DNA from: Flagellimonas profundi
GTDB taxonomy: Bacteria; Bacteroidota; Bacteroidia; Flavobacteriales; Flavobacteriaceae
Direction: 5' to 3'
Length of the DNA: 64,000 nucleotides
NCBI RefSeq assembly: GCF_017313275.1
Contig: NZ_JAFLNM010000001.1
Coordinates: forward strand, 496,001-560,000
Positions 26,756-34,437 of this stretch are shown here, piece by piece. The notes beneath the pieces are model-generated. The model saw nothing but the letters and a program-made list of their open reading frames with translations, ran no database searches and had not been told where the DNA came from. The translations under genes and the position numbers were made by a program. How positions within the stretch are numbered: position 1 is the stretch's first letter; each line of letters starts with the position of its first letter.

Positions 26756-29476
26756 TTATGAAATTACTGCTTGAGCCGCTGCTACACGAGCAATCGGAAC
26801 TCTATATGGTGAACAGCTAACGTAGTTCATTCCCACTTTTTGACAGAAACCAACGGAGCTAGGTTCGCCACCATGTTCTCCACAGATTCCTACTTTAAGA
26901 CCAGCATGTTTTTCCCGACCTCTTTTTGTTCCAAGTTCAACCAACTGTCCAACACCTTCTTGGTCCAATACTTCAAAAGGATCAGCTTTTAGAATGCCTT
27001 TTTCAAGGTAAATGGGCAGGAATTTTCCTGAATCGTCCCTTGAATAACCAAAGGTCATTTGTGTAAGGTCATTGGTTCCGAAGGAGAAGAAATCGGCAAC
27101 TTCGGCAATATCACCTGCAACCAACGTCGCTCTTGGGGTTTCGATCATAGTACCTACGGAGTATTCCACGGTATCATTTCGTTTTTTAAACAACGCTTGG
27201 GCGGTATTATCAATCACTTCTTTTTGTTGTACAAATTCTTCCACTGTGCCAACCAAAGGAACCATAATTTCAGGTTTGGTTTCTATACCTTCCTTTTTAA
27301 GGTTGAGTGCTGCCTCCAAAATCGCCTGGGTTTGCATCTCGGTTATTTCTGGATACGTATTTCCCAATCTACATCCACGGTGGCCCAACATGGGGTTGAA
27401 TTCCACCAACTCTGCAACCTTGGCTTTTACCGAAGACAAAGAAATATGAAGATCATCCGCAAGCTCTTTTTGTGTGGCCAATTGGTGAGGTACAAATTCG
27501 TGCAAAGGTGGATCCAACAACCTAACGGTTACGGGATAGCCTTTCATGGCACGGAATATTCCCTCAAAGTCGCCGCGCTGCATAGGTAGCAGTTCCTTAA
27601 GTGCTTGTTTACGACCTTTAACGGTGTCGGCCAAGATCATTTCGCGCATAGCCTTAATGCGGTCTACCTCAAAGAACATATGCTCAGTACGGGTCAACCC
27701 AATACCTTTTGCCCCAAAATTTCGGGCAATTTCAGCATCTTTGGGAGTATCGGCATTGGTACGTACTTCCAATTGTGCAAATTTGTCGGCCAAATCCATA
27801 AGTTCGGCAAATTCACCACTTAATTCGGGCTCTTTGGTACCTACTTTACCCTCCAAGATGTTACCCGTAGAACCATTGATGGAAATCCAGTCGCCTTCGT
27901 GGTATTCGTGGCCATCTACTTTAAGGGTGCGGGTTTTATAATTGATTTTCAGTGCCCCTGCACCGGAAACGCAACATTTACCGATACCCCTTGCCACAAC
28001 CGCTGCGTGTGAGGTCATACCCCCCCGTGCGGTAACGATTCCCTTGGCAACGTTCATACCCTCTACATCTTCCGGTGAGGTTTCCACGCGTACCAAAATG
28101 CTGTTTTTAAACTTGTCGGCCTCATCGGCAAAGAAAACAATCTGGCCGGTAGCAGCACCAGGTGATGCTGGCAAACCTTGGGCAATTACTTCGGCTTCTT
28201 GCAAAGCTTTGGGATCAAAGATGGGGTGCAACAGTTCGTTTAGTTTGTTCGGCTCTATGCGCATCAGGGCCTTTTTCTCATCTATTAATCCTTCTTTGAG
28301 CAAGTCCATGGCAATTTTTACCATGGCGGCACCGGTACGCTTACCATTACGGGTCTGCAAAATCCAGAGTTTACCTTGTTGAATGGTAAATTCCATATCC
28401 TGCATATCTTGGTAATGCGTTTCCAGTTTGTTTTGGTATTCAAATAGTTCCTTATATATATTGGGCATCAACTCTTCCAAAGAAGGGTAATTCTCCTTAC
28501 GATCTTCTTCTTCTATTTGAGCAAGTTTGGCCCATCGTTGAGACCCCAATAAGGTAATTTGTTGTGGTGTACGGACTCCGGCAACCACGTCCTCACCTTG
28601 TGCATTGATGAGGTATTCGCCGTTGAACTTATTTTCCCCGGTTCCGGCATCTCTGGTAAAACATACACCGGTTCCGGAATCTTCGCCCATATTGCCAAAT
28701 ACCATGGCCTGAACGTTTACCGCTGTTCCCCAATCTTCGGGATACCCGTGCATTTTTCTGTAATAGATGGCTCTGTCACCGTTCCAACTATCAAAAACAG
28801 CTGTTATGGCGCCCCATAATTGATCCCATGGATTGCTAGGGAAGGGCTTTCCTGTTCTTTTTTTGACAATATCCTTAAAGTCGTAAACTAAATCTTGAAG
28901 ATCTTGAACGGTGAATTGTGTGTCTTGTTCAATTCTTCTTTTGTCCTTTAAATGGTCAATGATTTCTTCAAAAGGATCTAGGTCATCTTTTGACTCTGGT
29001 TTGAGCCCCATCACCACGCTACTGTACATTTGGATGAATCTACGGTAAGAATCCCAGGCAAATCTTTCGTTTCCTGTCATTTTAATGACGCCTTTAATGG
29101 ATTCATCGTTCAAACCAAGGTTGAGCACGGTGTCCATCATACCGGGCATTGAAACCCTGGCTCCTGAACGCACCGATATCAACAATGGGTTTTCATCATC
29201 ACCAAAAATGGTTCCCATGGTTTCTTCAATACTGTTTATAGCGCTACGTACTTCTGGTTCTATACGTTCTATTACAGCATCTTTACCTTCTGCATTGTAT
29301 TGTGTACAAACTTCAGTTGTTATCGTAAAGCCTGGGGGAACAGGAATACCAATTCGGCTCATTTCGGCCAAGTTAGCTCCTTTACCACCAAGCAGTTCCT
29401 TCATGTCTCGACCTCCATCGGCCTTTTTGTTGCCGAAAGAATAAACGCTGAGTTGGTTTTCTGTAAGTGTTTCCAT
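26756..29476 (-). CDS. ppdK: Pyruvate, phosphate dikinase
   Basis: About 906 aa from the ATG at 29476 (METLTENQLSV), in the normal PPDK range; the longer frame from 29518 would begin at or before the predicted transcription start. Domains: an ATP-grasp N-terminal domain (LLGGKGANLAEM, ISVRSGARVSMPGMMDT), the phosphohistidine swivelling domain with GGMTSH490AAVVARG, and a TIM-barrel PEP/pyruvate domain ending ICGEHGGEPSSVGFC. It interconverts PEP+AMP+PPi and pyruvate+ATP+Pi. In bacteria it supports PEP recycling or PPi-dependent glycolysis under low energy or low oxygen. Monocistronic and preceded by an FNR-like promoter. Confidence 0.97.
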   Translation of the reverse strand: METLTENQLSVYSFGNKKADGGRDMKELLGGKGANLAEMSRIGIPVPPGFTITTEVCTQYNAEGKDAVIERIEPEVRSAINSIEETMGTIFGDDENPLLISVRSGARVSMPGMMDTVLNLGLNDESIKGVIKMTGNERFAWDSYRRFIQMYSSVVMGLKPESKDDLDPFEEIIDHLKDKRRIEQDTQFTVQDLQDLVYDFKDIVKKRTGKPFPSNPWDQLWGAITAVFDSWNGDRAIYYRKMHGYPEDWGTAVNVQAMVFGNMGEDSGTGVCFTRDAGTGENKFNGEYLINAQGEDVVAGVRTPQQITLLGSQRWAKLAQIEEEDRKENYPSLEELMPNIYKELFEYQNKLETHYQDMQDMEFTIQQGKLWILQTRNGKRTGAAMVKIAMDLLKEGLIDEKKALMRIEPNKLNELLHPIFDPKALQEAEVIAQGLPASPGAATGQIVFFADEADKFKNSILVRVETSPEDVEGMNVAKGIVTARGGMTSHAAVVARGIGKCCVSGAGALKINYKTRTLKVDGHEYHEGDWISINGSTGNILEGKVGTKEPELSGEFAELMDLADKFAQLEVRTNADTPKDAEIARNFGAKGIGLTRTEHMFFEVDRIKAMREMILADTVKGRKQALKELLPMQRGDFEGIFRAMKGYPVTVRLLDPPLHEFVPHQLATQKELADDLHISLSSVKAKVAELVEFNPMLGHRGCRLGNTYPEITEMQTQAILEAALNLKKEGIETKPEIMVPLVGTVEEFVQQKEVIDNTAQALFKKRNDTVEYSVGTMIETPRATLVAGDIAEVADFFSFGTNDLTQMTFGYSRDDSGKFLPIYLEKGILKADPFEVLDQEGVGQLVELGTKRGREKHAGLKVGICGEHGGEPSSVGFCQKVGMNYVSCSPYRVPIARVAAAQAVIS

Positions 29477-29519
29477 CTGTATATCTATTAAGAGATTGAT
29501 AAATGCTAAATTCTGCATG

Positions 29520-29562
29520 TAAAATTAGATGGTGTTGACGGTCCATAACATGATAAATGTCA
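29520..29562 (-). promoter_or_regulatory. FNR-like box plus -7 element of ppdK
   Basis: On the minus strand TGACATTTATCA (29562 to 29551) has one half-site mismatch to the palindrome, and TAATTTTA (29527 to 29520) has one mismatch to TAnnTTTG. Centre-to-T spacing is 29.5 bp. The same 12-mer recurs on the other strand upstream of yceI. Confidence 0.55.
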
Positions 29563-29744
29563 GTGTTTCAGGTGTTACCTGAGTTTTGGAGAGCATATTT
29601 AAAAGCATTCAAGGATGTATCGGTTCCCATGTATCCAGAATGGGGGAATTAAATGAAAAATGCATTTGATAACCCATTAAAATCCAATAAAATATAAGTT
29701 TTTTGTAACTTTTGTTACTGAAAATCAGATATTTATGAAAATAC

Positions 29745-29787
29745 TGACATTTATCATCTTTTACAATTGTTCCATATTAGAACTTTG
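29745..29787 (+). promoter_or_regulatory. FNR-like box plus -7 element of yceI-porin
   Basis: TGACATTTATCA (29745-29756) is identical to the ppdK box on the opposite strand. GAACTTTG (29780-29787) has one mismatch to TAnnTTTG. Spacing is again 29.5 bp. It places the start site near 29792 and supports the ATG at 29810 as the yceI start rather than the one at 29735. Confidence 0.55.
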
Positions 29788-29809
29788 TCCCCAACAAAAC
29801 CGAAATACT

Positions 29810-30412
29810 ATGCAATCACAATTTAAAAAAAGAACGTTCTCGATTAAGTCAGTCATTTTGTTGATGACATTCGGATTGATTCCGATCGCACTTGCCGCAC
29901 AGAGCTATCAAATCAGCAAAAGTGAAGGTGAGGTTATGGTAACAGGTACTTCCACCTTGCATGACTGGGAAGAAGTAGCCGAACAAAAATCAGGTTCTAT
30001 CGCTTTGGACAACACAGGTGATCTCCCTAAAATTGCCACTTTGAAGTTTACGGTTGAAGCCGAAAGTTTAAAGAGTGGGAAAGGGGCGATGGACAAGAAC
30101 ACGTACAAAGCGTTGAATACAAAAAAGCACAAAGAAATCGTATTTCAATTGAAAAACGTGAAAAGTGTTTCCCCGATAGGTTCCTCTTCTAATAAATATA
30201 AAGTTATTGCAACTGGAGACCTGACCATCTCAGGATACTCAAATACTATTGATCTGCCTTTTGATCTAACCCTTAATGGCGACAAAGTATTGTTGGAAGG
30301 AAAAAAAGCCTTGAAAATGACCGATTTTGGTATTGAACCTCCCAAGGCACTTTTAGGTACTATCACAACTGGTGATGAAATAGAGGTTCACTTTAACACA
30401 GTTTGGAAATAA
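29810..30412 (+). CDS. YceI family lipid-binding periplasmic protein
   Basis: About 200 aa from the ATG at 29810 (QSQFKKRTFSIKSVI), with a signal peptide ending near LIPIALAAQ; a longer frame from 29735 starts upstream of the predicted promoter. The mature protein has the YceI lipocalin-like pattern: ISKSEGEVMVTGTSTLHDW, TLKFTVEAESLKSG, the helix-strand pair TKKHKEIVFQL and a closing KMTDFGIEPP. YceI proteins bind polyisoprenoid chains such as ubiquinone side chains and often follow redox or envelope-stress cues. It is the first gene of a YceI-porin-YceI unit. Confidence 0.93.
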   Translation: MQSQFKKRTFSIKSVILLMTFGLIPIALAAQSYQISKSEGEVMVTGTSTLHDWEEVAEQKSGSIALDNTGDLPKIATLKFTVEAESLKSGKGAMDKNTYKALNTKKHKEIVFQLKNVKSVSPIGSSSNKYKVIATGDLTISGYSNTIDLPFDLTLNGDKVLLEGKKALKMTDFGIEPPKALLGTITTGDEIEVHFNTVWK

Positions 30413-30448
30413 TTTAATCTTAATACTCAACTAAATAAATCTACAACA

Positions 30449-31711
30449 ATGAAAAAATATGCAAAATACGGATTATTAGCTGCCGCTTTCCTAGTAGGCC
30501 TATCGGGATATTCCCAAAATCGTCAACTCGATAATTTCCGTTCACCGGACAAAAATGGAATCAATGTTTTTGAAGCTCCTAAAGACTCTGTCCTAACTTT
30601 TGATGGGGTAAAAGTAAGGGTAGGGGGCTCCTCAACCTTACAGTTTCAAGCATTAAACCATGAAAACTCTGGCGCTGTAGAACTTATTCCCATTGGCGAT
30701 AACTTTAACCTGGCTACTGCCAACTTGGATTTGGATGTGGCCTTGGCCAAAGGTGTGAGAATGCACTTAAGAACATATTTGTCTTCTCGTCACCACCCAG
30801 AACCCTATGTAAAAGGAGGATATTTCCAAGTGGATAATTTGGATTTCATCAGTCCTGGGTTCTTGGAAGATGCCATGAAGTACCTTACCATTAAAGTGGG
30901 TCACATGGAAAACAACTATGGTGATACTCACTTTAGAAGAAGTGACAACTCACAAGCCATGCACAATCCATTTGTTGGTAACTTGATCATGGATGCATTT
31001 ACCACAGAGGTTGGTGGAGAAGTTTACTATAGAAAAAACGGATTCATTGGTATGTTCGGACTTTCTAACGGTAAATTAAACCAAGCTGTTAGTAACCCAG
31101 AAACCACAGGAGCTTCCATCCTCGCTAAATTAGGATATGACGGCCAAATCAATGAGGACTTGAGATTAAGAATTACAGGTTCTATGTACAGCACAGGAAA
31201 ATCAAGTAGAGTATACTTGTACAGTGCTGACCGTGCAGGATCGAGATACTATTTGGTAATGGAGGATACCGAAGCAAGAGCATCCAGCAACTTTAGATCA
31301 GGTAGATATAATCCTGGGTTTGACAACGAGATCACCGCCTTTATGATCAACCCATTCGTGAAATATAAAGGATTGGAGTTCTTCGGAACCTTTGAGACTG
31401 CTTCTGGAAAAACAGATGCTGAGACAAGCAATAGAAATGCTACCCAATTGGCAGGAGAGTTGATCTATAGATTTGGAAACAACGAAAACTTCTACTTGGC
31501 AACCCGTTACAACACAGTAACTTCCGACGATCCATCTGGATCAGAAGTAACCATAGATAGGTTCCAACTTGGAGGTGGAGTGTTCTTGACCAAGAATATT
31601 TTGGCCAAAATAGAATATGTGAACCAACAATACGATGGATACGATACCACAAGTATTTTCCACGAAGGTCAATTTAACGGACTTTTATTGGAAGCTGTGA
31701 TCAGTTTCTAA
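30449..31711 (+). CDS. Outer-membrane porin
   Basis: 420 aa with a signal peptide (KYGLLAAAFLVGLSGYSQ) and a beta-barrel composition: amphipathic strands with alternating aromatic residues and a terminal F (LLLEAVISF), the signature used for barrel assembly. It has GVRMHLRTYLS and FGTFETASGK strand pairs. It resembles Bacteroidota OprP/OmpP-type porins. The substrate is not readable from the sequence. It lies 36 nt after yceI and is co-regulated with it. Confidence 0.85.
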   Translation: MKKYAKYGLLAAAFLVGLSGYSQNRQLDNFRSPDKNGINVFEAPKDSVLTFDGVKVRVGGSSTLQFQALNHENSGAVELIPIGDNFNLATANLDLDVALAKGVRMHLRTYLSSRHHPEPYVKGGYFQVDNLDFISPGFLEDAMKYLTIKVGHMENNYGDTHFRRSDNSQAMHNPFVGNLIMDAFTTEVGGEVYYRKNGFIGMFGLSNGKLNQAVSNPETTGASILAKLGYDGQINEDLRLRITGSMYSTGKSSRVYLYSADRAGSRYYLVMEDTEARASSNFRSGRYNPGFDNEITAFMINPFVKYKGLEFFGTFETASGKTDAETSNRNATQLAGELIYRFGNNENFYLATRYNTVTSDDPSGSEVTIDRFQLGGGVFLTKNILAKIEYVNQQYDGYDTTSIFHEGQFNGLLLEAVISF

Positions 31712-31733
31712 AGCATGATTGATGATTGATTAG

Positions 31734-31763
31734 GACCTAGGGTAGCAATGCCCTAGGTCTTTA
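31734..31763 (+). terminator. Weak hairpin after the porin gene
   Basis: A 9-bp perfect stem GACCTAGGG / CCCTAGGTC is followed by only TCTTTAA. It may be a partial terminator or a stabilising 3' hairpin, leaving some readthrough into the second yceI. Confidence 0.5.
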
Positions 31764-31790
31764 ACCGTAAAAATATTATATTAGTTACGC

Positions 31791-32390
31791 ATGTTGTCCA
31801 CAAATCCACATATCACTAAAATTGTTTTGGGTATTACCGCTCTTTTAATAGGTTTTGGTTTTACCGACCCAGAAAGGGAGACCAAGGTCCGTGTAGCCCC
31901 GGAAAGTGAAGTGGTGATTTCCGGAACAACCAATGTCAACGAATTTACCTGTAAATATAATCTGGAAGAACTGGAGCTGCCCATCCGGTTGACCTATGAC
32001 AACAAAGCCGAGCAGATACAGTTTAGGAATGCGCAGTTAAAACTGGCCAACGACTGTTTCGATTGCGGAGGCAAAGCGATCAACAAGGATTTTAGGGAGC
32101 TATTACAAACCGAAAAGCACCCGCAAGTAGAGCTTAAATTGCTTTATGTAGACCCTCCTCAGCCCGATAATCAAGAAATTGGTGTGGGTATGGAGATTAA
32201 GATTGCAGGTGTTACCCGCAACTATCAAACCACTTTGTACTGTGAACAACAGGGCAATATTTGTGTAGATGGTACCATACCCTTAAAATTGACGGATTTT
32301 GGACTGGAGCCACCTCGAAAAGTTATGGGTATGATCAAAGTACATGATGAAATTAAGGTTCGAGTAGCTTTGCAGTTAAATGAAATTTAA
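31791..32390 (+). CDS. YceI-like protein, cysteine-rich variant
   Basis: 199 aa with a hydrophobic N-terminus (ITKIVLGITALLIGFGF) acting as signal peptide or anchor. The YceI-type start VVISGTTNVNEFTCKYN is followed by NAQLKLANDCFDCGGK and QTEKHPQVELKL, closing with KLTDFGLEPP. The mature part contains five cysteines (FTC, NDCFDC, LYC, NIC), unlike the Cys-poor copy at 29810; disulfides or metal binding in the periplasm are possible. It follows the porin and a weak hairpin, and a strong terminator ends the unit. Confidence 0.88.
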   Translation: MLSTNPHITKIVLGITALLIGFGFTDPERETKVRVAPESEVVISGTTNVNEFTCKYNLEELELPIRLTYDNKAEQIQFRNAQLKLANDCFDCGGKAINKDFRELLQTEKHPQVELKLLYVDPPQPDNQEIGVGMEIKIAGVTRNYQTTLYCEQQGNICVDGTIPLKLTDFGLEPPRKVMGMIKVHDEIKVRVALQLNEI

Positions 32391-32415
32391 GAATTTAAGT
32401 ACTCATTTATTTTTG

Positions 32416-32456
32416 AACCCGTTGCGATGTCTTTTTACTCCAACGGGTTTTTTTAT
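32416..32456 (+). terminator. Intrinsic terminator of the YceI-porin-YceI unit
   Basis: A perfect 9-bp stem AACCCGTTG / CAACGGGTT with a 16-nt loop is followed by TTTTTTT. Confidence 0.85.
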
Positions 32457-32556
32457 GGAGGTTTCCTTGGGTATTATAACATTTTCCATTTAAAATATTA
32501 AAGGTGAAAATCCTATATTGTAAAACATTATAAACCGAAATTAACTACAAACAATA

Positions 32557-33426
32557 ATGATGAACAGGATGCTATCTGCAAAAGGCATGTTAACCATGGC
32601 CTTTGCACTATTTACAATTACATTTTATGCACAGGATAACTTTGGAGGGCTGGCACTTTATACCGTTAGGGACAACATGGGTGAAGATGCTAAGGCTACC
32701 TTACAGAAAGTGGCTGATGCCGGTTATGCCTATATTGAAGCTGCAGGATACAACGAAGGTAAATTTTATGGTATGGAACCTCAGGAGTTCAAGTCTTACT
32801 TGGAAAGTATTGGTTTAACCCCTGTAAGTACCCACATGGGGGGAGTAACCACGGAAAATGCAGACCAACAGATTGCGGACACCAAGGCTGCCGGATTTGA
32901 ATACTTCACTGTTCCAGTGCCGCCAATGGGCATGTTTACATTTAATAGGGAAAACCGAACCATGGGGATGAAAGGTTCCATGGAGGATTTTGCCAATATT
33001 CTTACAACTTTGGGAAAAAAGTGCGAAGCTGCAGGATTAAAATTATTGTATCACAATCATGATTTTGAATACAAGGACAATGAAGATGGAATAAAACCTA
33101 TTGAATATCTATTGGAAAACACAGACCCAAAATATGTAAACTTTCAAATGGATTTATATTGGGTGACCAGAGCAGGGGCAGACCCAGTAGCCTATTTTGA
33201 AGAATATCCCGGTAGATTCAAGTTGTGGCATGTAAAGGATATGGACGAGGAAGGTAAATTTGCCCCAGTAGGCGAAGGAACCATTGATTTTGCCCGTATT
33301 TTAAAAGAAAAAGAGACTTCTGGCATGGTCAAGTATTTTGTGGAGCAGGATATGACCTGGGACAAAAAGCCTCTGGAAGTGATCAAAATCAGCCATAAAG
33401 GACTGGAAGAGATCGGATTTAAATAA
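32557..33426 (+). CDS. Exported xylose-isomerase-like TIM-barrel protein
   Basis: 289 aa with an N-terminal signal (LTMAFALFTITFYAQ). The rest matches the sugar phosphate isomerase/epimerase (AP_endonuc_2) barrel: LALYTVRDNM, GYAYIEAAGYNEG, and metal-ligand candidates E in LLYHNHDFEY and D in MDLYWVTRAGADP, H in LWHVKDMDEEG, E in KYFVEQDMTW. Members usually act on sugar or inositol in the cytoplasm; an export signal suggests periplasmic substrate, perhaps keto-sugar or glycoside turnover as seen in other Bacteroidota. This is inference only. Monocistronic. Confidence 0.85.
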   Translation: MMNRMLSAKGMLTMAFALFTITFYAQDNFGGLALYTVRDNMGEDAKATLQKVADAGYAYIEAAGYNEGKFYGMEPQEFKSYLESIGLTPVSTHMGGVTTENADQQIADTKAAGFEYFTVPVPPMGMFTFNRENRTMGMKGSMEDFANILTTLGKKCEAAGLKLLYHNHDFEYKDNEDGIKPIEYLLENTDPKYVNFQMDLYWVTRAGADPVAYFEEYPGRFKLWHVKDMDEEGKFAPVGEGTIDFARILKEKETSGMVKYFVEQDMTWDKKPLEVIKISHKGLEEIGFK

Positions 33427-33485
33427 AAACTTATGGTGACCATTGTTCGACGCTTGTCATAAAATTGACAAGAAATCGAAAAAAT

Positions 33486-33517
33486 ATTTTTTACAATCGG
33501 TTACATTAGTATCTTTG
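33486..33517 (+). promoter_or_regulatory. Promoter of tRNA-Arg
   Basis: TATCTTTG (33510-33517) is a perfect TAnnTTTG -7 element 15 nt before the mature tRNA. A T-rich stretch at 33486-33493 is at the -33 distance. Confidence 0.5.
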
Positions 33518-33531
33518 CACCCGCAAAGTTT

Positions 33532-33605
33532 GGTCGCGTAGCTCAGCTGGATAGAGCATCTGCCTTCTAAGCAGACGGTCGAAGGTTCGAATCCTTCCGC
33601 GATCA
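33532..33605 (+). tRNA. tRNA-Arg (UCU anticodon)
   Basis: 74 nt with a full cloverleaf. The acceptor arm GGTCGCG pairs with CGCGATC (one G.U) with discriminator A. The D arm is GCTC/GAGC. The anticodon stem TCTGC/GCAGA encloses loop CTTCTAA with anticodon TCT, reading AGA. The T arm GAAGG/CCTTC encloses TTCGAAT. No CCA is encoded. Confidence 0.97.
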
Positions 33606-33610
33606 CAAAT

Positions 33611-33640
33611 AAAAAAGCCCCTTTTAAAAGGGGCTTTTTT
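33611..33640 (+). terminator. Intrinsic terminator of tRNA-Arg
   Basis: The symmetric sequence AAAAAAGCCCCTTTT / AAAAGGGGCTTTTTT forms a long stem starting 5 nt after the tRNA. It is symmetric enough to work in both directions and may also stop the minus-strand crp gene. Confidence 0.85.
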
Positions 33641-33670
33641 ATTGGCAGAAAACAAACCACCAACAATAAT

Positions 33671-34255
33671 TTAGCCTCTTTCCTTCATAAGTCGGGATAA
33701 GGTCTCTGGTCGCATTGCCAAGAAAGAAGCTAAATATTTCTTGGGTATTCTATCAACAATCTGTGGTTTGCTATTTTCCATAAAATAGTCCAACCTTTTG
33801 CTGGCATTGGGTATTCTTGCCAAATATACTCTGTGCTCGGCTAGAACATAATAATTTTCAAGAAGCATACGATTGATCTGGCGCATTTCGGAGAAATTGT
33901 CCAAACAGTATTTGTAATCATCAAATTTTAAATAATCACAATGGGTAATTTCTAGGCTTTGTATGTATTCTTGGCTTATCTCATTTCTAAAAAAGCCAGT
34001 GATGGAAGTAAAAACTTCATTTTCAGAATCCACCCATGTCGTTATTTCTGAAGATTCGCTTACAAAATAACCGCGAACCATTCCCTTTTTAATGAAGTAG
34101 AGTCTATCACAAATTTCCCCGGCCTTATTAATGACTTCATTTTTCTCGAAAGTGCAGGTCTCAATATTTTTAAACAGAAAAGATTTAAGCTCTGGGCTTA
34201 AGGGGTGAATGGAATTGAGAAAGGAAATAATAAACAGGTTTTTCTCGTGGAGCAT
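33671..34255 (-). CDS. Crp/Fnr-family transcriptional regulator with FNR-type recognition helix
   Basis: 194 aa, the short form common in Bacteroidota. Residues about 20-120 form a cyclic-nucleotide-like beta-roll (VINKAGEICDRLYFIKKG). A dimer helix leads to a C-terminal winged helix with KKYLASFLAMRP and the recognition helix E184-T-L-S187-R188, the FNR-type E-x-x-S-R rather than the CRP pattern. Cys 34, 49, 106 and 117 exist but there is no FNR N-terminal Fe-S cysteine cluster. The protein ends just after the recognition helix. Its own promoter carries the FNR-like box seen at five other units. The ligand or redox cue is unknown. Confidence 0.92.
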   Translation of the reverse strand: MLHEKNLFIISFLNSIHPLSPELKSFLFKNIETCTFEKNEVINKAGEICDRLYFIKKGMVRGYFVSESSEITTWVDSENEVFTSITGFFRNEISQEYIQSLEITHCDYLKFDDYKYCLDNFSEMRQINRMLLENYYVLAEHRVYLARIPNASKRLDYFMENSKPQIVDRIPKKYLASFLAMRPETLSRLMKERG

Positions 34256-34292
34256 GTAAAAAGTTGGTTTGGTTTAAAAATTGATCGCCGCT

Positions 34293-34334
34293 CAAAAATA
34301 ATATTTTGGGTTAAACTTGAAATGATATGGATCA
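34293..34334 (-). promoter_or_regulatory. FNR-like box plus -7 element upstream of the Crp/Fnr gene
   Basis: The perfect palindrome TGATATGGATCA is at 34323-34334 and a perfect minus-strand TATTTTTG is at 34300 to 34293. Centre-to-T spacing is 28.5 bp. The ATG follows at 34255, implying an autoregulated promoter. Confidence 0.6.
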
Positions 34335-34392
34335 TAAAGTAGTGGAATTGTTTGATTTATCACATGAAGTGCAAGGGATACATGCTATTATA

Positions 34393-34424
34393 AAAAAAGC
34401 CCCCGTTCAACGGAGGCTTTTTTT
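34393..34424. terminator. Intrinsic terminator downstream of the GH3 gene, with T-runs on both sides
   Basis: A stem GCCCCCG / CGGAGGC with one C-A mismatch is flanked by A7 and T7, so it can act on either strand. On the minus strand it ends the GH3 transcript, whose stop is at 34438. Confidence 0.7.
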
Positions 34425-34437
34425 ATAATAAGTTCAA

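Noticed and set aside
34327..34428. A 33-codon + strand frame ahead of the GH3 terminator
   Set aside because: It reads through the terminator hairpin and overlaps the FNR-like box, and has no similarity to known small proteins.
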